Positions 58,728 through 59,000 of a stretch of DNA of 59,000 nucleotides are shown here, piece after piece. This DNA is from Cristatella mucedo. Its lineage: Eukaryota; Bryozoa; Phylactolaemata; Cristatellidae. A model generated the notes under the pieces. It made no database searches. It was given only the letters and a program-made list of their open reading frames with translations, and was not told the DNA's origin. A program made the position numbers and the translations under genes. The stretch covers positions 3,911,001 to 3,970,000 of the forward strand of contig WPIO01000025.1 of NCBI GenBank assembly GCA_009760855.2, read 5' to 3'. The stretch's first letter is position 1; every line of letters starts with the position of its first letter.

Positions 58728-59000
58728 CTGCAAGCAACCACTGGCGAACTTAGCAGATCCAGAGAAATAGGAGAGAGCTGACACAGTTCGGAACATGCAG
58801 CCGAATTGGCATGTTCACTGTCTAGATGACTAGGTTGAGGTAAGAATGCCAGGCAATCAGTTTCAATGAAAGGGAGAAAGTCTGTCCGTCATGCGCTTAC
58901 ATCATTCGGTAAGATGGTGCACTTACGTCACACGGCTTATGAACAGTATCTCTACTAATTAAAAGGAAAAAGTCCATCCGTTACGTCCGGCCGTAGCGTG
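58728..59000 (-). other. Upstream intron of the membrane protein, truncated by the window
   Basis: Precedes the first visible EGF exon; nothing recognised. Further 5' exons must lie beyond 59000. Confidence 0.6.

Overview
The window comes from an invertebrate animal genome. Its genes are split by GT-AG introns. It is rich in simple-sequence repeats and carries L2-like LINEs, tRNA-derived SINEs and a hAT-type MITE. I cannot name the species. The exon chains I follow stay open under the standard genetic code.

Layout: 0-3.5 kb is LINE debris. 3.5-5.5 kb is a CpG-rich 5' flank with a perfect 26-bp hairpin and about 225 bp of nearly pure CGG/GGC repeat. From 5461 to 19928 (+) lies a complete insulin receptor substrate (IRS/chico-type) gene: ten coding exons joined in phase, about 1444 residues, with an N-terminal PH domain, a PTB domain and a long Ser/Ala/Gly-rich tail carrying seven YxxM motifs. 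A poly(A) signal lies about 410 bp after the stop. IRS intron 2 holds an open stretch that looks like a THAP zinc-finger exon.

20-38 kb is mostly intergenic or intronic: two SINE families, a 220-bp dispersed repeat, a second LINE lineage, microsatellites, tandem duplications and one GC-rich patch (32.7-33.95 kb) that I could not assign. 38.2-58.7 kb (-) holds the 3' part of a second gene, read right to left: EGF, calcium-binding EGF and TSP1 (each a phase 1-1 exon), then membrane-proximal exons and a transmembrane exon. It encodes a single-pass adhesion or receptor-like membrane protein whose 5' end lies beyond the window. Its introns hold LINE copies, SINEs, the MITE and microsatellites.

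The IRS protein is an intracellular adaptor expected to couple an insulin-type receptor to PI3-kinase. The second gene is an extracellular-matrix-facing membrane protein. Nothing in the sequence links them in one pathway. The points most worth follow-up are the SPIN-like hAT MITE at 47.0 kb (a horizontal-transfer marker), the unidentified EGF-EGF-TSP1-TM protein, the FMR1-like CGG tract upstream of IRS, and the SINE/LINE tail sharing.
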